From positions 1-64,000 of the forward strand of contig NZ_JACJVC010000017.1 in assembly GCF_023369555.1 (NCBI RefSeq): a stretch of 64,000 nucleotides of DNA. The letters run 5' to 3'. The notes below the pieces were generated by a model. It saw only the letters and a list, made by a program, of their open reading frames with translations, was not told where the DNA came from and made no database searches. Both the position numbers and the translations under genes were made by a program. The DNA comes from Actinomyces sp. AC-20-1 (GTDB taxonomy: Bacteria; Actinomycetota; Actinomycetes; Actinomycetales; Actinomycetaceae). Positions 46,953 to 56,034 of the stretch are shown here, piece after piece (the stretch's first letter is position 1; each line of letters starts with the position of its first letter).

Positions 46953-47581
46953 TGGTGGTCCTCGTCGTGCGGAGCGGCCGGCCTCTCGGGGCCGAGGTCG
47001 TCGTCCATGTCGAAGGTGCCCGGCAGCGGCGCCCGGCCGGCGAGCCGGAGCAGGCGCACGGCCCAGCCGCGGCGCAGGCGCCGGGCCTCGGAGACATGGG
47101 TGTCGTGGAAGCGTCGGGCGAGGACGAGCCGGTAGCCGGCCCGGTCGAGCCGGGACAGGCACCCGGCCGCCAGCTCGTCCTCCATGAGCTCGCTGCGGGT
47201 CTGCGGGTCCAGGACGGCGCGGGTCACGCGCGACAGGTCCGACTCGACGGCGGCGCGGGTGCGCTGGCGCCCGTCCGGGGCGGGCGCGTCGGAGGCGGGG
47301 TCGAGCCCGTCCTCGACGAGCGGGGCCTCGCACTCGAGGGCGTCGTGCGCGGCGCGTGAGAGCAGCAGGGCGGAGGCGGCGTCGAGGCAGCCGGAGGCGG
47401 CGAGCTCGGCCGCGGCCTGGGCCCGGTGGACGAGCTGGGTCTCCAGGGTGGCGCGCGAGCCGAGCACCTGGCGGTGCAGGCGGTCCACCCGCAGCGCCCG
47501 GGCGTACAGGGCCCAGCCGGCGGCGACGGCCACGAGCAGCAGCAGGAGGCCGGCCAGCGCCCCGGTCCAGCCGCCGCTCAC
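46949..47581 (-). CDS. Conserved membrane protein of the pimA locus
   Basis: A 210-residue protein with one N-terminal helix (LAGLLLLLVAVAAGWALY) followed by a soluble, mainly helical part (RATLETQLVHRAQAAAELA, RFHDTHVSEARRLR). It takes the place of the conserved membrane gene that follows pimA in mycobacteria. Function unknown. GTG start overlaps the pimA stop by four bases. Confidence 0.7.
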   Translation of the reverse strand: MSGGWTGALAGLLLLLVAVAAGWALYARALRVDRLHRQVLGSRATLETQLVHRAQAAAELAASGCLDAASALLLSRAAHDALECEAPLVEDGLDPASDAPAPDGRQRTRAAVESDLSRVTRAVLDPQTRSELMEDELAAGCLSRLDRAGYRLVLARRFHDTHVSEARRLRRGWAVRLLRLAGRAPLPGTFDMDDDLGPERPAAPHDEDHQ

Positions 47582-48768
47582 TTCTCGCCCCCGTCGAGGA
47601 CGCCGCGCAGGCGCGCGACCATGGTGCGGGCCCCGGGAGCGGGGTCGACGCGCACGTGGGCGGTGGACAGGGCCATGTCGTAGACGTCGAGGACGGCGTC
47701 CGTCACCGTCGTCCAGTCGTAGCGGCCGACCACCTCCTGGGCGGCCCGGCGCCGCTGCTCGGCGGCCTCGGGGCGGGTGAGCGTGTCGATGACGACCCGG
47801 GCGAGGTCCTCGCTGTCCTCGTTGCGGAAGAGGGCGCCGTAGCGCCCGGCGCCCAGGACGTCGGAGAAGGCGGTCAGGTCCGAGGCGATGACGCGGGTGC
47901 CGGCGGCCATGGCCTCGACGAGCACGATGCCGAAGGACTCCCCCCCGGTCTGCGGGGCCACGTAGCAGGTGGCGGAGGCGAGCATCGCGGCCTTGTCCTC
48001 GTCGCTGACGCCGCCGAGGAACTGCACGTGCTCGCCGTGGCGCGCCAGGGCCCGGCGCTGCTCCTCGGCCTCACCGCGCCCGGCGATGAGGAAGCGGGCG
48101 CCGGGGGCGGCCGCGAGCACGGGGCCGATGGCACCGGCGAGCACCTGCAGCCCCTTGCGGGGCTCGTCGAGGCGTCCCAGGAAGGCGATCGTGGGGGCCT
48201 CGGGCGTGCCGGCGAAGCGGGGGTCGTCCGTGGGGGCGGCGGCGAAGGGGGCGACGTTGACGCCGTTGGGGATGACGACGGCGTCGCCCCCGTGGAAGTG
48301 GACGAGGGTGCGCCGTGCCTCCTCGGAGACGGCGATGCGAGCGGCGATGCGCTCGATGAGCGGGACGGTGGCCGGCGACAGGAGCTCGCGGGCCAGGGAG
48401 CGGTCCATGGCGGCGTGGAAGGTCGCCACGACCGGCGCCTGCGCGGCCTGCAGGACGAGCATGCCGACGCTCGGGGTGATCGGCTCGTGGATGTGCAGGA
48501 GGTCGTAGCGGCCCTCGTCGAGCCAGCGGCGTGCGCGCCGGGCGACCACCGGCCCGAAGTTGAGCCGGGCGACGGAGCCGTTGTAGGGGATGGCGACGCA
48601 GTCCCCGGCGCTGGTGACGCCCTCGGGCAGCACGGTGCCCTCGGAGGCGGGGGCGAGGACGCCCACCTCGTGGCCCCGTCGCCTCAGCTCGGCGGCGAGC
48701 TCGAGCACGTGGACCTGCACGCCGCCGTGGGCGTCGAGTGAGTAGGGGCAGACGAGGCCGACTCTCAT
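47578..48768 (-). CDS. pimA: Phosphatidylinositol alpha-mannosyltransferase PimA
   Basis: A 396-residue GT4 glycosyltransferase that moves mannose from GDP-mannose to phosphatidylinositol on the inner face of the membrane. Motifs: CPYSLDAHGGVQVHV, VIPNGVNV, FLGRLDEPRKGLQVL and ESFGIVLVEAMAAG with the EX7E pair. Placement after the acyltransferase and PI-phosphate synthase matches the mycobacterial PIM locus, which supports the assignment. Confidence 0.88.
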   Translation of the reverse strand: MRVGLVCPYSLDAHGGVQVHVLELAAELRRRGHEVGVLAPASEGTVLPEGVTSAGDCVAIPYNGSVARLNFGPVVARRARRWLDEGRYDLLHIHEPITPSVGMLVLQAAQAPVVATFHAAMDRSLARELLSPATVPLIERIAARIAVSEEARRTLVHFHGGDAVVIPNGVNVAPFAAAPTDDPRFAGTPEAPTIAFLGRLDEPRKGLQVLAGAIGPVLAAAPGARFLIAGRGEAEEQRRALARHGEHVQFLGGVSDEDKAAMLASATCYVAPQTGGESFGIVLVEAMAAGTRVIASDLTAFSDVLGAGRYGALFRNEDSEDLARVVIDTLTRPEAAEQRRRAAQEVVGRYDWTTVTDAVLDVYDMALSTAHVRVDPAPGARTMVARLRGVLDGGEK

Positions 48769-49781
48769 GATGGCTCCTCCCCCGCCGTCGCGGCGTCGTG
48801 CGGGCTCTGGTCGTTCTCACGGGCGTGGGCGCGGGCGAGGCGCTCGGGGTCCAGGTCGGCGTCGAAGACGGGCTGGAGCATGTGCCAGTCGGTGGCGTGG
48901 GCCGCGAGATCGGGGGCCAGGGCGCTGACCCAGGCCCGGGTCCAGGCCTTGACGCGCCGGCGTGCGGTCGCCCCGACGTCGGGCTCGGGCTCCTCGACCT
49001 TGCGCAGGCGCAGGACGACGCCCCAGGGGCCACCGGCGGCGCGGCGGCGCCGGCCCGTGAGCCTCTCGTAGGAGATGGTGCCGTAGTACAGGGGCAGGTC
49101 CAGGCGCACGGCGAGGGCGGCCGGTCCTGCCGCCGCCCTCATGGCGTGCCCGCCGAGCTCTGCCTGGACCCCGGCGGAGGACAGGTCGCGGTCGGCGAGC
49201 AGGGCGATGACGTGGTGGCCCTCCTGCGCGGCGGCGAGGAGGCTGTCGAAGACCCTCTCGCCGCGGCGCTGGCCGATGACGCGCATGCCCAGGTCCTCGC
49301 GGAAGGCCACGAACTGCTGGAAGAGGTCGTCGGGCTCCAGGTGCTCGGCGACGGTGAGGACCTGCGCGAGCTGGGAGGAGGCCCAGGCTCCCACGAGGTC
49401 CCAGTTGCCCATGTGGGGCAGGGCGACGACGATCGAGCCTGCGGCCAGGTCCTCGTGGGCCCGGGGGTCGATGTCGGGGCGCACGCGCGCCAGGCGCTGG
49501 TCGGGGCTGGTGCCGGGCAGGGCGAAGGCCTCGTAGAAGTAGCGCATGTAGGAGCGCATGCCCTGCCTGGTGGCGCGGCGCAGCCCGGCCGCGGTGGCGT
49601 CGGGCAGCAGGCGGGCGAGGTTGCGCTGGAGCTGGCCGGCGCCCGTGCGCCGGCCCTGGAGGGAGTGGAGGAGCCAGGCGGCGTCGGCGCCCAGGTGGCA
49701 CAGGGCGTAGCCCAGGCGCGGGGGCAGGCGGTGGGCGTGCCGCCAGGCGAGGCGGTAGAGGTCCTCGACGGCGGGGCTCAC
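48765..49781 (-). CDS. Phosphatidylinositol mannoside acyltransferase
   Basis: A 338-residue LpxL-like acyltransferase. The catalytic HX4D motif is HMGNWDLVG, and the family block FREDLGMRVIGQRRGER follows. It should acylate the mannose of PIM1/PIM2 with acyl-CoA at the inner membrane face. GTG at 49781 overlaps the pgsA stop; ATG-type coupling to pimA follows at the other end. Confidence 0.85.
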   Translation of the reverse strand: MSPAVEDLYRLAWRHAHRLPPRLGYALCHLGADAAWLLHSLQGRRTGAGQLQRNLARLLPDATAAGLRRATRQGMRSYMRYFYEAFALPGTSPDQRLARVRPDIDPRAHEDLAAGSIVVALPHMGNWDLVGAWASSQLAQVLTVAEHLEPDDLFQQFVAFREDLGMRVIGQRRGERVFDSLLAAAQEGHHVIALLADRDLSSAGVQAELGGHAMRAAAGPAALAVRLDLPLYYGTISYERLTGRRRRAAGGPWGVVLRLRKVEEPEPDVGATARRRVKAWTRAWVSALAPDLAAHATDWHMLQPVFDADLDPERLARAHARENDQSPHDAATAGEEPS

Positions 49782-50428
49782 GGGGTCCTGACCTCGTCCG
49801 GGGCCTGCTCGCGCTGGCGCAGCTGGCCGCGCACGGTCAGGACCCGCTGGACGACCGTGACGAGGGAGCCGACGGCGACGATCCCCAGGGCGGCGGTGAG
49901 CACCCACTGCGGGGCGCCGAGGCCGACGGCGAGGGCGCCGGCCCCGGCGACGACGAGCCGGTCGGTGCGCTCGGCGACGCCCACGCTGGCACTGGTGCCG
50001 ATCGACTCGGCCTTGGCCCGCGCGTAGGAGACGACCTCGGCGAGGACGACGACGGCCAGGCCGCAGGCGATGGTCGTCGTGCGCAGGGCGCCCGCCTCGA
50101 GGCGCAGCGCGGCCCAGGCGACCAGGGAGCCGAAGACGGCGCCGTCGGCGACGCGGTCCATGGTGGAGTCGAGGAAGGCGCCGAAGACGGAGGTGGTGCC
50201 GGTGGCGCGTGCGAGGATGCCGTCGAAGGAGTCGCCGACGACCACGAGGGCCAGCAGCGCCACGCCGAGCAGGAAGCGCCCCTGGGGCAGGGTGGTGACC
50301 GCGACGAGGACGGTCAGCAGCGTGCCGGTGACGGTGAGCATGTTGGGCGTGACGCCGAGGCGGGCGAGTGCGAGCGCCGGCCGGGTGAACAGGGCCTTGG
50401 TCAGGCCGCGTCCGTGCTGTCCGAGCAT
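49778..50428 (-). CDS. pgsA: CDP-alcohol phosphatidyltransferase (PI-phosphate synthase)
   Basis: A 216-residue membrane enzyme with about six helices. The signature DGX2ARX8GX3DX3D is present as DGILAR, GAFLDSTMD within residues 70-95. By gene order it should join CDP-diacylglycerol with inositol-1-phosphate to give phosphatidylinositol phosphate. ATG at 50428. Confidence 0.88.
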   Translation of the reverse strand: MLGQHGRGLTKALFTRPALALARLGVTPNMLTVTGTLLTVLVAVTTLPQGRFLLGVALLALVVVGDSFDGILARATGTTSVFGAFLDSTMDRVADGAVFGSLVAWAALRLEAGALRTTTIACGLAVVVLAEVVSYARAKAESIGTSASVGVAERTDRLVVAGAGALAVGLGAPQWVLTAALGIVAVGSLVTVVQRVLTVRGQLRQREQAPDEVRTP

Positions 50429-50463
50429 GGTGTCCTCGTGTGTCGTGGGCGGGTGGGGGCGGG

Positions 50464-51120
50464 CTAGCGCCGGGAGCCCGCGGTGGTCGGGGCGGCGAGC
50501 CAGGCGGCGGCGAGCATGTCGCGCTGCTCTCCCAGGAGCTGGGGCACGGGCTTGGTCCTGCCGATGATGGGCATGAAGTTGGCGTCGCCCGTCCAGCGCG
50601 GCACGACGTGCTGGTGCAGGTGGGCGGCGATCCCCGCGCCGGCGACCTCGCCCTGGTTCATGCCCAGGTTGAAGCCGTGCGGGTGGGAGACGTGGCGCAG
50701 GACCTGCATGGCGCGGGCCGTCAGCCGCCCGATCTCGACGCGCTCGGCGTCGTCCGCCTCGGTCCAGTCGGAGACATGGCGGTAGGGGCACACGAGCAGG
50801 TGGCCGGTGTTGTAGGGGTAGAGGTTCATGAGCACGTAGGCGTGCTCGCCCCGGTGCACGATGAGGGCGTCCTCGTCCTGGCGGTCGGGGGCCGTGCAGA
50901 AGGGGCACTGGGCCTCGGTGGCGTCCGCGGGCTTGTCCTGGCCGCCGATGTAGACCATCCGGTGCGGGGTCCACAGGCGTCCGAAGGGCTCGGGCGCATC
51001 CGGGTGCTGGAAGGGCTGCTCGACGGTGACGGGCCCGAGCGGCCCGGCGACGACGGTCCCCTCGATCTCGTCGAGGGAGCCTGGACCGCCGCCGGGCGCC
51101 TGCTCGGGCTGGGCCGTCAT
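50464..51120 (-). CDS. HIT family hydrolase/phosphorylase
   Basis: A 218-residue protein with the histidine triad HLHQHVVPR and the preceding [17 protein letters not shown] and GFNLGMNQG blocks. A CPFC pair at about residue 72 may bind zinc. It resembles AP4A phosphorylase-type HIT proteins encoded between thrS and pgsA in actinobacteria. The ATG overlaps the thrS stop; the stop codon is TAG. Confidence 0.88.
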   Translation of the reverse strand: MTAQPEQAPGGGPGSLDEIEGTVVAGPLGPVTVEQPFQHPDAPEPFGRLWTPHRMVYIGGQDKPADATEAQCPFCTAPDRQDEDALIVHRGEHAYVLMNLYPYNTGHLLVCPYRHVSDWTEADDAERVEIGRLTARAMQVLRHVSHPHGFNLGMNQGEVAGAGIAAHLHQHVVPRWTGDANFMPIIGRTKPVPQLLGEQRDMLAAAWLAAPTTAGSRR

Positions 51121-53159
51121 CGCTCGATCTTCTCCCCCGCCGGGTCGTTGACGCGCTCGGCGATGACCCGGGTGATGTGGTCGACGGCCTCGGCGACGGG
51201 CACGCCGTTGGTCTGGGAGCCGTCGCGGAATCGGAAGGACACGGCGCCCGCCTCGGCGTCGTCGCCGCCGGCGATGAGGATGAAGGGCACCTTCTCCTTG
51301 GAGGCGTTGCGGATCTTCTTGCCGAAGCGGTCGTCGGACAGGTCGGTCTCGACGCGCACGCCTCGCGCGCGCAGGCGGTCGGCGACGTCGCTGACGTAGT
51401 CGTCGAAGGCCTCGGCGACGGGCACCAGGCGCACCTGGACGGGTGCGAGCCAGGCGGGGAAGGCGCCGGCGTAGTGCTCGGTGAGCACGCCCATGAAGCG
51501 CTCGACGCTGCCGAGCTTGGCCGAGTGCAGCATGATCGGGCGCTGGTGGGTGCCGTCCGGGGCGGTGTACTGCAGGTCGAAGCGCTCGGGCTGGTTGAAG
51601 TCGTACTGGATGGTGGACATCTGCCAGGTGCGGCCGATGGCGTCCTTGGCCTGGACGGAGACCTTGGGCCCGTAGAAGGCGGCACCGCCCGGGTCCGGCA
51701 CGAGGTCGAGGCCGGTGGAGGCGCAGACCTCCTCAAGGGTGCGGGTGGCGCTGCGCCAGTCCTCGTCGGAGCCGATGAACTTGTCCTTCTTGGCGCCGTC
51801 CTCGTCGCGGGTGGACAGCTCGAGGTAGAAGTCGGTCAGGCCGAAGTCCTTGAGGATGGAGGTGAAGAACTCGAGCAGGTTCTTGATCTCCGTGGGCGCC
51901 TGCTCGCGGGTGCAGTAGGTGTGCGAGTCGTCCTGGGTGAAGCCGCGCGTGCGGGTCAGGCCGTGGACGACGCCGGACTTCTCGTAGCGGTAGACGTTGC
52001 CCATCTCGAACAGCCGCAGCGGCAGGTCGCGGTAGGAGCGTCCGCGTGAGCGGAAGATGAGGTTGTGCATGGGGCAGTTCATGGCCTTGAGGTAGTACTC
52101 CTGGCCGGCCTTGGTGACCGTGCCCTCGGCGTCGGTCTCCTCGTCCGCGAGCATGGGCGGGAACATCGTGTCCGCGTAGTAGGGCAGGTGCCCGGAGGTG
52201 TGGAACAGCCCTCCCTTGGAGAGCACCGGCGTGTGGACGAAGTCGAAGCCGGCCTCCTCGTGGCGCCTGATGACGTGCTGCTCGATCTGGTGGCGCAGCA
52301 TGCCGCCCTTGGGGTGGAAGACGACGAGGCCGGGGCCGATCTCCTCGGGGAAGGAGTAGAGGTCGAGCTCGGCGCCGAGCTTGCGGTGGTCGCGGCGGGC
52401 GGCCTCGGCCATGCGCTCCTGGTAGGCCCTCAGGTCCTCCTTGGAGGCCCAGGCGGTGCCGTAGATGCGCTGGAGGGAGTCGCCGTTCTGGTCGCCCTTC
52501 CAGTAGGCGGCCGAGGAGCGGGTGAGGGCGAAGCCCTGGCCGATGAGCCGGGTGGAGGGCAGGTGGGGGCCGCGGCACAGGTCGGTCCAGGCGACCTCGC
52601 CGTCGCGGCGGACGTTGTCGTACATGGTCAGGCCGCCGGAGCCGACCTCGACGCTGGCGGTGGACTCGGCGCCCTGGCCCTTGGTGGTGATGAGCTCGAG
52701 CTTGTAGGGCTGGTCGGCGAGCTCGGCGCGGCCCTGCTCCTCGGTGATGTCGCGGCGCCGGAAGGTCTGGCCCTCCTTGACGATGCGCTTCATCCTCTTC
52801 TCGATCTCCTTGAGGAGCTCGGGGGTGACGGCGTCGATGTTGCCGAAGTCGTAGTAGAAGCCGTCGGTGATGAAGGGGCCGATGCCGAGGTTGACGTCGG
52901 GGAAGAGCTCCTGGACGGCCTGGGCCATGACGTGGGTGGCGGAGTGGCGCAGGATGTTGAGGCCGTCCTCGCTGTCGAGGGTGATGGCCTCGACGGCGGC
53001 CCCGGCGGGCACGACGCGCTCGAGGTCCCAGGGCTCGCCGTCGACCCTCATGGCGATGACGCCGTCGGCACCGGCCAGGAGCGTCGTGCCGGTGGTGCCC
53101 TCCTCGATGCTGCGCGGGACGCCGTCAAGGGTGATGTCGATGCTGGGCTGCGTGGTCAC
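51117..53159 (-). CDS. thrS: Threonyl-tRNA synthetase
   Basis: A 680-residue class II synthetase. Order: TGS, editing domain ([16 protein letters not shown]), catalytic core with zinc ligands ([10 protein letters not shown] and later His), motif 2 ([27 protein letters not shown] in segments), motif 3 and an anticodon-binding domain ([14 protein letters not shown]). GTG start at 53159. It heads the thrS-HIT-pgsA-acyltransferase-pimA operon. Confidence 0.96.
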   Translation of the reverse strand: MTTQPSIDITLDGVPRSIEEGTTGTTLLAGADGVIAMRVDGEPWDLERVVPAGAAVEAITLDSEDGLNILRHSATHVMAQAVQELFPDVNLGIGPFITDGFYYDFGNIDAVTPELLKEIEKRMKRIVKEGQTFRRRDITEEQGRAELADQPYKLELITTKGQGAESTASVEVGSGGLTMYDNVRRDGEVAWTDLCRGPHLPSTRLIGQGFALTRSSAAYWKGDQNGDSLQRIYGTAWASKEDLRAYQERMAEAARRDHRKLGAELDLYSFPEEIGPGLVVFHPKGGMLRHQIEQHVIRRHEEAGFDFVHTPVLSKGGLFHTSGHLPYYADTMFPPMLADEETDAEGTVTKAGQEYYLKAMNCPMHNLIFRSRGRSYRDLPLRLFEMGNVYRYEKSGVVHGLTRTRGFTQDDSHTYCTREQAPTEIKNLLEFFTSILKDFGLTDFYLELSTRDEDGAKKDKFIGSDEDWRSATRTLEEVCASTGLDLVPDPGGAAFYGPKVSVQAKDAIGRTWQMSTIQYDFNQPERFDLQYTAPDGTHQRPIMLHSAKLGSVERFMGVLTEHYAGAFPAWLAPVQVRLVPVAEAFDDYVSDVADRLRARGVRVETDLSDDRFGKKIRNASKEKVPFILIAGGDDAEAGAVSFRFRDGSQTNGVPVAEAVDHITRVIAERVNDPAGEKIER

Positions 53160-53218
53160 GGGGGTGCTCCTGGAGTTGGGGACGGCGGCCGCTGTACGGG
53201 TGCGCCCGCTCGTGCCGG

Positions 53219-53224
53219 ATCATA
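53219..53224 (-). promoter_or_regulatory. -10 element of thrS
   Basis: TATGAT on the minus strand about 60 bases upstream of thrS. The leader is short and shows no T-box-like length. Confidence 0.5.
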
Positions 53225-53241
53225 CCGACCGCGCGGTGGGC

Positions 53242-54300
53242 TCAGGCTCCCAGGCGGTGACGCAGGGCGTGACGCGCGCGACGCGCCTGGACGAGGGCGC
53301 GGTAGACCACGGGGCGCACGAGCACGTCCCAGGCGCCGTCGACCTCGGTGGGGTGCTGGGCGAAGCGCCTCTTGTAGCGTCCGACGGAGTACAGCTCGGG
53401 CACCCGGGTGGACTCGGCGCCCATGAGGTCCAGACCGGTGCGGCCCTCGGCGGCCATGGCGCAGGCGACGGCCCAGTCGAGGGCCTCGGCGCCGCGGAAG
53501 CCGCGCGAGGCGTTGGAGGAGGCGCCGTAGTAGGCGGTGGCCGTCTTGCCGGAGACGGTCACGAGGTCCCAGCAGTGGGGGGCGCCGTCCTTGCGCAGGA
53601 CGAAGACGCGGGCGTGCTCGGGGCCCAGGGTGGTGAGCATGTCCCAGTAGACCTGGCTGGGGTGGGGGCGGAAGCCGTCGCGCTGGGCGGTCTCCTCCAG
53701 GACGGCGTAGAGCTCCTCGAAGGCGGCGCGGTCCAGGCCGGTCTCCTCCGCGATGGTGCAGCCGGCCTCGCGGGCGGTGCGCTCGGCGCGGCGCACACCG
53801 CGGCGCCCGTCCTTGGGCATCGCCTCGCTGATCGCCTCGGGGGTGCCCGGGCGCAGGTCGATGACGTAGGTGCGGTCGTAGGTGATGGTGGAGATGAGCT
53901 CGTGGGTGTCGGGGGCGTGGAAGCGGGCGTGCATGCGGATGAAGACGACGCGCGGGTCGCGGGCGCGCACGGCGGCGATGAGCCTGCGGCGCAGGTCGGC
54001 CTCGCGCTCGGGGGTCTGCTCCTTGAGCCAGACGGGGCCGTGCTTGGCCCACAGGAAGGGCCGTCCGCCGATGGTGTAGCGGTAGAGGCTGATGACGGCG
54101 GTGGGCTTGCCCTCGCACTCGTAGAGGTAGCGTCCGAAGAGCTCGTGGCCCTGGCTGGCCTCGAAGGCTTGCCAGACCTCGAGCTGCTCGAGGGGGCAGG
54201 GGGTGCAGCCCACCGCGATGCGTGCGTCCCGGGCGTTGACGGGGCGCAGGACTGCGGTGGGCTCACCGCTTCTCGAGGCCTCGGTGGAGGCGGGACGCAT
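53242..54300 (-). CDS. FemAB-type peptidoglycan bridge aminoacyltransferase, copy 1
   Basis: A 352-residue protein of the Fem family (two GNAT-like subdomains). Recognisable blocks: PLEQLEVWQAFEAS, YTIGGRPFLWAKHGPVWLKE, MPKDGRRGVRRAERTAREAG, TAQRDGFRPHPSQVYWDML, TATAYYGASSNASRGFRGAEALDWA and LDLMGAESTRVPELYSVGRYKRRF in overlapping parts. Family members add amino acids from aminoacyl-tRNA to the side chain of lipid-linked peptidoglycan. The second copy and the ATP-grasp gene in the same strand suggest a shared cross-bridge pathway. AAGGAG precedes the ATG. Confidence 0.85.
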   Translation of the reverse strand: MRPASTEASRSGEPTAVLRPVNARDARIAVGCTPCPLEQLEVWQAFEASQGHELFGRYLYECEGKPTAVISLYRYTIGGRPFLWAKHGPVWLKEQTPEREADLRRRLIAAVRARDPRVVFIRMHARFHAPDTHELISTITYDRTYVIDLRPGTPEAISEAMPKDGRRGVRRAERTAREAGCTIAEETGLDRAAFEELYAVLEETAQRDGFRPHPSQVYWDMLTTLGPEHARVFVLRKDGAPHCWDLVTVSGKTATAYYGASSNASRGFRGAEALDWAVACAMAAEGRTGLDLMGAESTRVPELYSVGRYKRRFAQHPTEVDGAWDVLVRPVVYRALVQARRARHALRHRLGA

Positions 54301-54374
54301 GGCGGCTCCTTGGGTGGGGTAGGCGGCTCGTGGACGAGTGACTCCGGGAGCCTAGCGGCCTGGGAGCCCGCTGT

Positions 54375-54396
54375 GGGTCATCCTCGGGGATGACCC
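54375..54396 (-). terminator. Terminator after the ATP-grasp gene
   Basis: GGGTCATCC (54375-54383) pairs perfectly with GGATGACCC (54388-54396) around TCGG, 48 bases beyond the stop. Confidence 0.65.
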
Positions 54397-54443
54397 GGAC
54401 CGCGCCCGGGGTCGCTCGGTGCTCTTCCGCCGGCGGCGGTGCC

Positions 54444-55691
54444 TCAGCGGCGGCGCAGCAGCCGGCGCGGGTGGTGGCGGTGGAACTTGAGGTCGTGGTT
54501 GAGCTTCTGGGCGCTGACGAGGACCCGACGGCGCAGGGAGCGCTCGCGAGGGTCGATGAGGGGGTCGACGGCGGTGGGGGCCAGGCGCAGCACGCGGCGG
54601 CGCAGCCCGGTGTCATCGAGCTGGTGCAGGACGAGGTGGAGGGGCACGAGGCTGTAGAGGACCTCCTTGCGGGCCTCGCGGCGCCGGCCGGGGCGCCCGT
54701 CAACGAGGTCGGAGATCATGACGACCATCGGGTTGACGCCCGCGGCGCTCATGTAGAAGGAGTTGCGCCCGATGCGGGGGTTGAGCTCGAAGAAGACGGC
54801 CTCGCCGGTGCGCGGGTCCACCTTGACGTCGAAGTTGGCGAAGCCCCGGTACCCCGCGCTGGTCAGCAGCCGCTCGGCGGCGTCCCACAGCTCGGGGCAG
54901 GGCTCGGTGATCATGGCGACGGGGTTGCCGATGAGCGAGGGGGCGTGGTCCTCCAGCAGGACGCGGGCGGAGCCGATCATCGTCATCTCGCCGTTGGAGG
55001 CGATGTAGGCGGTGATGGAGCGCATGGCGTCGTCCTCGCCGGGCACGCGCTCCTGGATGAGGAAGGTGGAGGTGTAGCCGGCGCGCCGCAGGTCCTGCCA
55101 GAGGGAGGCGAGGTGGTCGGGGGTGTCGATGACGTAGATCTTGCGCTTGCCCTCGAAGGAGACGTTGTCCCAGTCGGAGCCGACGGCGGCCTTGCCGATG
55201 AGTGGGAAGGGGATGTCGATGCCGGGGTCGCCCTCGGAGAGCCGGGAGCAGTCGACGACGACCTGGCGGGGGGTGCGCACGCCCTGCGAGGCGCAGGCCT
55301 CGGCGAAGGAGATCTTGTCGCTCAGGCGCTCCATGGGCTCGGCGTCGGGGAAGGGCACGACGTAGCGGGGCTCGAGCTCGTCACGGTGGTGGACGAGGAA
55401 GGCCGCGGTGGAGTCGCGGTTGCCGATGACGACGGCGGAGCGCTCGGCGCGGCCGTCGACGAGCTCGAGCAGGCGGGACAGGAGGGCGTCCTCGTCCTCG
55501 GCGCCCTGGTGGACGACGTCGATGTAGGAGGAGAGGTTGATGGCCTCGATGGGGCTGGCCGACAGGAGGGTGACGCGCTGGCCGGTGGCGTCGTGCAGCT
55601 GGCGGGCGAGGGCGTAGGCGCCGATGTCGCCGCCGATGACGACGGGCAGGAGGTCGGGCCGGGAGGGCTCGTGCGGGGTGCTCTGGGGCAT
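54444..55691 (-). CDS. ATP-grasp carboxylate-amine ligase (D-amino-acid ligase-like)
   Basis: A 415-residue ATP-grasp enzyme. Seen: an N-terminal Rossmann-like part (VVIGGDIGAYALARQLHDATG), FPLIGKAAVGSDWDN, the adenine/ribose segment FLIQERVPGEDDAM, and the metal-binding end ANFDVKVD and VFFELNPRIGRNSFYM. It resembles the D-aspartate ligase group that adds D-Asp to the stem-peptide amine. Between two Fem genes it may add D-Asp or D-Glu to an interpeptide bridge (Actinomyces walls often contain Lys/Orn-D-Glu or D-Asp bridges). The acceptor and amino acid are inferred, not shown. GGGAGAGG precedes the ATG. Confidence 0.8.
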   Translation of the reverse strand: MPQSTPHEPSRPDLLPVVIGGDIGAYALARQLHDATGQRVTLLSASPIEAINLSSYIDVVHQGAEDEDALLSRLLELVDGRAERSAVVIGNRDSTAAFLVHHRDELEPRYVVPFPDAEPMERLSDKISFAEACASQGVRTPRQVVVDCSRLSEGDPGIDIPFPLIGKAAVGSDWDNVSFEGKRKIYVIDTPDHLASLWQDLRRAGYTSTFLIQERVPGEDDAMRSITAYIASNGEMTMIGSARVLLEDHAPSLIGNPVAMITEPCPELWDAAERLLTSAGYRGFANFDVKVDPRTGEAVFFELNPRIGRNSFYMSAAGVNPMVVMISDLVDGRPGRRREARKEVLYSLVPLHLVLHQLDDTGLRRRVLRLAPTAVDPLIDPRERSLRRRVLVSAQKLNHDLKFHRHHPRRLLRRR

Positions 55692-55776
55692 GGTCGTCGT
55701 TTCCTCTCCCGACCCGGGGCGACTGCGGGCCGACGGCGGTCACGGTACCGCACGCCGGTGGGGGCGCCGGGGACGG

Positions 55777-55811
55777 CCAAGGGCCCGGAGACGGTGTCTC
55801 CGGGCCCTTGG
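55777..55811 (-). terminator. Terminator of the tRNA transcript
   Basis: A perfect 16-base-pair stem (55777-55792 with 55796-55811, 3-base loop) starts two bases beyond the CCA end of tRNA-Val. Confidence 0.8.
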
Positions 55812-55813
55812 GG

Positions 55814-55888
55814 TGGTGGGCGATACTGGGATCGAACCAGTGACCTCTTCCGTGTCAGGGAAGCGCGCTCCCGCTGCGCCAATCGCCC
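55814..55888 (-). tRNA. tRNA-Val (GAC)
   Basis: A full cloverleaf: 7-pair acceptor stem GGGCGAT/ATCGCCC, anticodon stem CTTCC/GGAAG with loop CTGACAC (anticodon GAC), T-loop TTCGATC, discriminator A and an encoded CCA. It is read from the minus strand. Confidence 0.95.
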
Positions 55889-55889
55889 G

Positions 55890-55962
55890 AGCGGATGACG
55901 GGACTCGAACCCGCGACCCTCACCTTGGCAAGGTGATGCTCTACCAACTGAGCCACATCCGC
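55890..55962 (-). tRNA. tRNA-Gly (GCC)
   Basis: A full cloverleaf: acceptor GCGGATG/CATCCGC, anticodon stem TCACC/GGTGA with loop TTGCCAA (anticodon GCC), T-loop TTCGAGT, discriminator T; CCA not encoded. It is one base upstream of tRNA-Val and shares its promoter. The Cys tRNA that commonly lies between these two in actinobacteria is absent. Confidence 0.95.
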
Positions 55963-55990
55963 ATGGCCGCCCGTGAGCGGCGCGAGAAGA

Positions 55991-56020
55991 AAGTTAGCAG
56001 AGCACTCACCCGGGCGCCAA
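55991..56020 (-). promoter_or_regulatory. Promoter of the tRNA-Gly/tRNA-Val unit
   Basis: On the minus strand TTGGCG (56020-56015) and TAACTT (55996-55991) are 18 bases apart and about 29 bases before tRNA-Gly. Confidence 0.6.
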
Positions 56021-56034
56021 CTCGGCGTCGCGTG

